A DNA stretch of 64,000 nucleotides, taken from positions 427,117 to 491,116 of the forward strand of contig NZ_JANYMP010000004.1 in the NCBI RefSeq assembly GCF_025061645.1, in the 5' to 3' direction. A model generated the notes under the pieces. That model saw nothing but the letters and a program-made list of their open reading frames with translations, did no database searches and was not told where the DNA came from. The DNA comes from Umezawaea endophytica. Its GTDB lineage: Bacteria; Actinomycetota; Actinomycetes; Mycobacteriales; Pseudonocardiaceae. The translations under genes and the position numbers were made by a program. Below are positions 60,736 to 64,000 of the stretch, piece after piece (the stretch's first letter is position 1; each line of letters opens with the position of its first letter).

Positions 60736-61290
60736 TCACGCCTCGGGTGCGGGGTCGAACCGGTAGAACGCCGCGGCCGCCAGGCGTCGCATGCGGCCGG
60801 TCTCGACGTCGCGGAACCCGGCGGCCAGCGGTGCCGCCACCGTGTTGTGCTGCTCCGGGCCCGTGCCGGGCCGGACCGCCGCGACGGTGTGCCGTCCCGG
60901 CTCGAACGGCTCACCGGGTTCGGCGGGCACGACCTCGATGCCGCACCGGTCCAACGCCAGCACGACGTCGTCCGCGAAGCTGGCGAACATCCGGTCCGAC
61001 GTCCGCGTCGACGCCTCGGTCAACCCGTCGTAGAGCCGGATCAGGTCGGCGACGACGGGCTTCAGCAGGTCGCGGCGCGCGCCGTCGCGCAGGAGCCGGT
61101 TCTCGGCGCTCAGGTCGTCGATGACCGATTCCCGATGTGCTGAACGCCGGTGGAAGTCGAGCAGCGCCTTTTCCACGCCGCCCACCCTCCCGGACAACTC
61201 CGCCAGGGAATTCTCGTCGGGTTCGAAAGGCACGTCGGGAAGTGGGTCGGTCGATCCGTCCGGTTCGGGTCGACCCAGTGCGGGAATCAT
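60736..61290 (-). CDS. GrpE-like nucleotide exchange factor, first gene of the operon, 184 aa
   Basis: A helical N-terminal half (SGRVGGVEKALLDFHRR, VIDDLSAENRLLRDGARRDLLKP) is followed by the GrpE-like core (VVADLIRLYDGLTEAS, FADDVVLALDRCGIEVV, GEPFEPGRHTVAAV) and a beta tail. It would speed ADP release from the Hsp70 encoded 17 bp downstream. ATG 61290 is supported by TAGAAA at 61303-61298, 7 nt upstream, a leaderless pattern; a longer frame from 61416 overlaps the divergent gene's start and adds residues unlike GrpE. Confidence 0.8.
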   Translation of the reverse strand: MIPALGRPEPDGSTDPLPDVPFEPDENSLAELSGRVGGVEKALLDFHRRSAHRESVIDDLSAENRLLRDGARRDLLKPVVADLIRLYDGLTEASTRTSDRMFASFADDVVLALDRCGIEVVPAEPGEPFEPGRHTVAAVRPGTGPEQHNTVAAPLAAGFRDVETGRMRRLAAAAFYRFDPAPEA

Positions 61291-61351
61291 GTCGAGATTT
61301 CTATCACCCGTTTGTTCCGACAGCTTGGTCAGTTCGTGGACAGAATGTTGC

Positions 61352-61375
61352 CAGAAATGTTCCCGGATATTTCTG
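61352..61375. promoter_or_regulatory. Inverted repeat in the divergent control region of the conflict island
   Basis: CAGAAAT, 10-nt spacer, ATTTCTG lies 62 bp upstream of the GrpE-like start and 32 bp upstream of the TIR-CHAT start. The whole 116-bp region is distinctly AT-rich, as expected of a shared promoter with an operator. Confidence 0.4.
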
Positions 61376-61406
61376 CGGTGGTATTCCGCTGCAATCATCG
61401 ACGGTG

Positions 61407-64000
61407 ATGCGCGCACAGGTTTTCTTGTCCTACGACGACGAGGACGCGGTTTTCGCCGAGAACCTCGCGAGCGGCTTGGAGCACGCGGGTGTCGCCGTCT
61501 TCCTCGACGCGTGGGACATCCGCGCGGGCGAGTCGACCGTGGGCCGGATCGACCAGGCGATCCGCGACGCGACGAGCGCGATCGTCGTGGTGGGCCACCG
61601 CCGCTCCGGTGGCCACCGGGTCGCCGAGGAGTACGCCGCGCTCGCGACGCGGGCGCTCAAGGGCGAACTCGCCAGGTTCGTGCCGGTGCTGCGCGACGAC
61701 GAGGTGGTCCTGCCGCCGCTGCTGGACTCGTGGAAGGGGTTCAGCTTCGCCGGGGTGGTCGACCAGGGCGGGTTCGACGCGCTGGTGGCGGACCTCGTCG
61801 TCGAACTGGGGGTCGAGCGCGGGCCTCGGCGGGCCGAACTGTCGCTCGTCGTGCCCGACGACCAGGCCAGGACGCCCGGAACGCCGCTGTGGACGACCCT
61901 GCGGGTCACCTCCACGACCACGACGCTCGTGACCGGTGCGGCCCGTGACCGGCACGCGAGCCACCGCGGCGAGGGCCCCGGCCTGAGGCACGCCCTGTGG
62001 AAGATGAACCGCGCACGGGCCGCGGACGGCCGGACGGTGCGTGCGGGCGTGGAGGCCGGGGCGGGCGACGGCGACCTCGACGCCGCGACGCGCGTGTTCG
62101 GCGCGGCGCTGGCGGACGCGTTCCTCCCGGACGGCCTGGCCGCCGCCCTCGACGCCCGGCTGGCGGACGCCGCGCGAGCGGGGCGGACCGCGCGCCTCGC
62201 GCTCGAGGTCGCCCCCGACCTGGCCGACCTGCCCTGGGAGTCCCTGGTGGTGGCGGGGGAGCCGGTGGCGCTCCGGCCGGGGGTCGAGGTCTACCGGCAC
62301 ACGCCGGGGCTGAAGGCCACCGCGCTGACGCGGGTCCCCGGCCCGCTGCGGATCCTCGCCGTCATCGCGAGCCCCGACGACACGGGCGCCGACCTGCTCG
62401 ACCACGAGCACGAACTCGCGCGCATCCTCGACCAGGTGGGGGCGGCCCGCCGCGAGCAGGCCCACGTCCGGGTGCTCAACTGGGGTTCGGTCGAGGCGAT
62501 CAGGCAGGCGCTGACCGAGGAGGCCTTCCACGTCCTGCACGTCTCGTGCCACGCGCGCCCCGGCGTGCTGCTGCTGGAGACCCCGGACGGCCGGGTCGAC
62601 GAGGTGTCGGCCGACCGGCTGGCGGGCCACCTCGTCATCGCGGGGCGCCCCGTGCCGCTCGTCGTGCTGGCGGGGTGCGCCACGGCGCTGTCCGCCGAGG
62701 CCCTCCCCGGACTGGCGCGCGCCCTGATCGGCCTGGGCGTCCCCTCCGTGCTCGCCATGAACGCCTCCGTCACCGACGAGTACGCCACCGAGTTCCTGGC
62801 CCGCGCCTACCGGGAGTTGGCGTCGTCGGCCTCGCCGGAACCCCTCGTCGCGGTGTCCACCGCCCGGTACCTGCTGGAGGCCGAGCACCGCGCCGAGTGG
62901 GCGACACCGGCGCTGCACCAGAGGGTCCGGCACAACACCCTGTTCGAGGAGGTCGCCCCGGATCGTCAACGGGCGCCGCGGAAGGTGCTGGCGCACGGCG
63001 TCGTCGACCTCGCCGTCGGCGACTTCGTCGGTCGCCGCGCCGAACTCCGCTCGCTGCTGCGCGCGCTGCGGGACGGCGCGCGCGGCGTCCTCGTCCACGG
63101 CATGGGCGGGGTGGGCAAGAGCTGCCTCGCCGCGGAGCTGGTGCACCTGCTCGGGGCCGAGCGGGAGCTGCTGGTCGTGACGCGCCACGGTCCGTGCACG
63201 CCGGACGACGTGCTGAAGGCCCTGCACAAGGCGATCCGCCGCCGCCAGGGCAGGCAGTGGGCCGCGGAGGCGATGGAGGAGCTGGCCGACCCCGACGAGC
63301 CGTGGCGGGAGCGGCTCGACGTCCTCGACGAGGAGATCCTGCCGAGGCTCGACGCGCGGGTGCTCGTCCTGCTCGACGACCCGCTGGGCGACCCGCTGGA
63401 GGTCGAGGGCGCCCCGCTCCCCGAACCGCCCGAGCTGACCGCGTTCACCGACGCCTGGCTCCGGCTCCGCACGCGGGCGCACCTGCTGATCACCTCACGC
63501 GTGCCGCCCGCGGTCGCGGACCGGCGCCTGGTGGCGCACCACCTCGGTCCGCTGTCGAAGGCCGAGGCCGGGAAGCTCATGTTCCGGCTGCCCGCGCTGG
63601 ACGCGCTGCCCGCGGACGCCAAGCTGCTCGCGTTCCGCAGGCTGGGCGGGCACCCGCGAGCGCTGGAGTACCTCGACGCGCTGCTGCGCGGCGGTGGGCG
63701 GCGGGTGCCCGAGCGCGGCTCTGGGGCGCAGTTCGAGAACGTGGTCAGGCGGATCGACCTGGCGCTGCGGCACAACGGCGTCGCTGACCCCGACCGCTGG
63801 TGGCGGACCGAGGGCACCGGTCTCGACCTCGACGGGGCGGTGCTGACGACGCTCACGATCACCTCGGCCGACGTGCTCCTCGACGACCTGCACGCCGGTC
63901 TGCGCAGGTCGTTCCCGCTGGCGGCCGAACTGCTCGTGGCCGCGTCGGTCTACCGGCGGCCCGTCGACCGGCAGGCGCTGGGCTGGGTCGTGGCGCCGGA
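61407..64000 (+). CDS. TIR-CHAT-STAND fusion protein, C-terminus beyond window
   Basis: The frame is open from ATG 61407 (GTG 61404 just before) to the right edge, 864 residues visible. Domain order: TIR (1-135; RAQVFLSYDDED, FLDAWDIRAGES, Glu in HRVAEEYAAL); CHAT caspase-like peptidase (about 190-510; His382 in HVSCHARPG and Cys424 in VLAGCATA form the dyad); then a STAND NTPase (from about 535; DFVGRRAELRSLL, Walker A GMGGVGKS at 565-572, Walker B VLVLLDD, LLITSR). Such multi-effector STAND proteins are typical immune or programmed-death factors: TIR may consume NAD, CHAT may cut a partner. It diverges from the Hsp70/GTPase operon. Confidence 0.9.
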   Translation, partial: MRAQVFLSYDDEDAVFAENLASGLEHAGVAVFLDAWDIRAGESTVGRIDQAIRDATSAIVVVGHRRSGGHRVAEEYAALATRALKGELARFVPVLRDDEVVLPPLLDSWKGFSFAGVVDQGGFDALVADLVVELGVERGPRRAELSLVVPDDQARTPGTPLWTTLRVTSTTTTLVTGAARDRHASHRGEGPGLRHALWKMNRARAADGRTVRAGVEAGAGDGDLDAATRVFGAALADAFLPDGLAAALDARLADAARAGRTARLALEVAPDLADLPWESLVVAGEPVALRPGVEVYRHTPGLKATALTRVPGPLRILAVIASPDDTGADLLDHEHELARILDQVGAARREQAHVRVLNWGSVEAIRQALTEEAFHVLHVSCHARPGVLLLETPDGRVDEVSADRLAGHLVIAGRPVPLVVLAGCATALSAEALPGLARALIGLGVPSVLAMNASVTDEYATEFLARAYRELASSASPEPLVAVSTARYLLEAEHRAEWATPALHQRVRHNTLFEEVAPDRQRAPRKVLAHGVVDLAVGDFVGRRAELRSLLRALRDGARGVLVHGMGGVGKSCLAAELVHLLGAERELLVVTRHGPCTPDDVLKALHKAIRRRQGRQWAAEAMEELADPDEPWRERLDVLDEEILPRLDARVLVLLDDPLGDPLEVEGAPLPEPPELTAFTDAWLRLRTRAHLLITSRVPPAVADRRLVAHHLGPLSKAEAGKLMFRLPALDALPADAKLLAFRRLGGHPRALEYLDALLRGGGRRVPERGSGAQFENVVRRIDLALRHNGVADPDRWWRTEGTGLDLDGAVLTTLTITSADVLLDDLHAGLRRSFPLAAELLVAASVYRRPVDRQALGWVVAP

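Noticed and set aside
1-64000. CRISPR arrays, tRNA or rRNA genes, transposases, integrases
   Set aside because: Read for regular spaced repeats, cloverleaf-type sequences and recombinase motifs; none found. A short or diverged RNA gene could be missed by eye.

Overview
The window is very GC-rich chromosomal DNA with actinobacterial genes. These include a mycosin-type protease, an ANTAR regulator, a membrane-anchored Ser/Thr kinase, DasR-like chitinase operators, many GTG starts and several probable leaderless transcripts. The gene content fits a filamentous soil actinomycete, probably of the Pseudonocardiaceae/Actinosynnemataceae type. That placement is inference from style, not from a marker gene. 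No rRNA, tRNA, CRISPR array, transposase or integrase was seen.

Layout, left half. 1-3844 (minus) is a tightly overlapping three-gene operon of two unrecognised proteins and a TPR protein cut by the left edge. 3946-5869 (plus) encodes two membrane-anchored proteins of unknown role. 5893-7047 is a short Rho factor. 7297-12931 (minus) holds a GH65 disaccharide phosphorylase with its beta-phosphoglucomutase, downstream of a TIR/WD40-like membrane protein. 13355-20163 is a catabolic island. A minus operon (SDR, cupin, MhpC-, MhpB- and MhpD-like enzymes) diverges from an IclR regulator, which is followed by a cupin/flavin monooxygenase pair; near-identical palindromes sit at both divergent control regions. 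20182-27593 is an exported-enzyme block: a serine hydrolase lipoprotein, two convergent GH18 chitinases, a mycosin and an S1 protease, separated by strong hairpins.

Middle. 28003-44052 is a mosaic of mostly single genes: STAS and GAF-ANTAR regulators, a DJ-1/LysR divergent pair, a Kef-type antiporter, a sirtuin, a MOSC protein, small unknowns, an alpha/beta hydrolase, a GH12-CBM2 protein, an SDR, a Ser/Thr kinase, a DUF1996 protein with a large insertion, a GT4 glycosyltransferase and a DUF4395 protein. 44059-50182 (minus) is a CPBP protease / ABC transporter / two-component operon of the kind linked to peptide stress or export, followed by an aldo-keto reductase.

Right end (51207-64000). 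This is the most unusual region. A seven-gene minus operon runs: GrpE-like exchange factor, lidless Hsp70, 891-residue FnIII protein, zinc-ribbon GTPase, GAP1-type protein, membrane GTPase with zinc ribbon, and a 38-residue membrane peptide. It faces a divergent gene for a TIR-CHAT-STAND protein that runs off the right edge. The pieces resemble the NTP-dependent conflict systems predicted by comparative genomics (paired GTPases with a GTPase-associated protein 1). The combination with a dedicated Hsp70/GrpE pair and a TIR-CHAT-STAND protein looks like a chaperone- and GTPase-controlled immune or programmed-death island.
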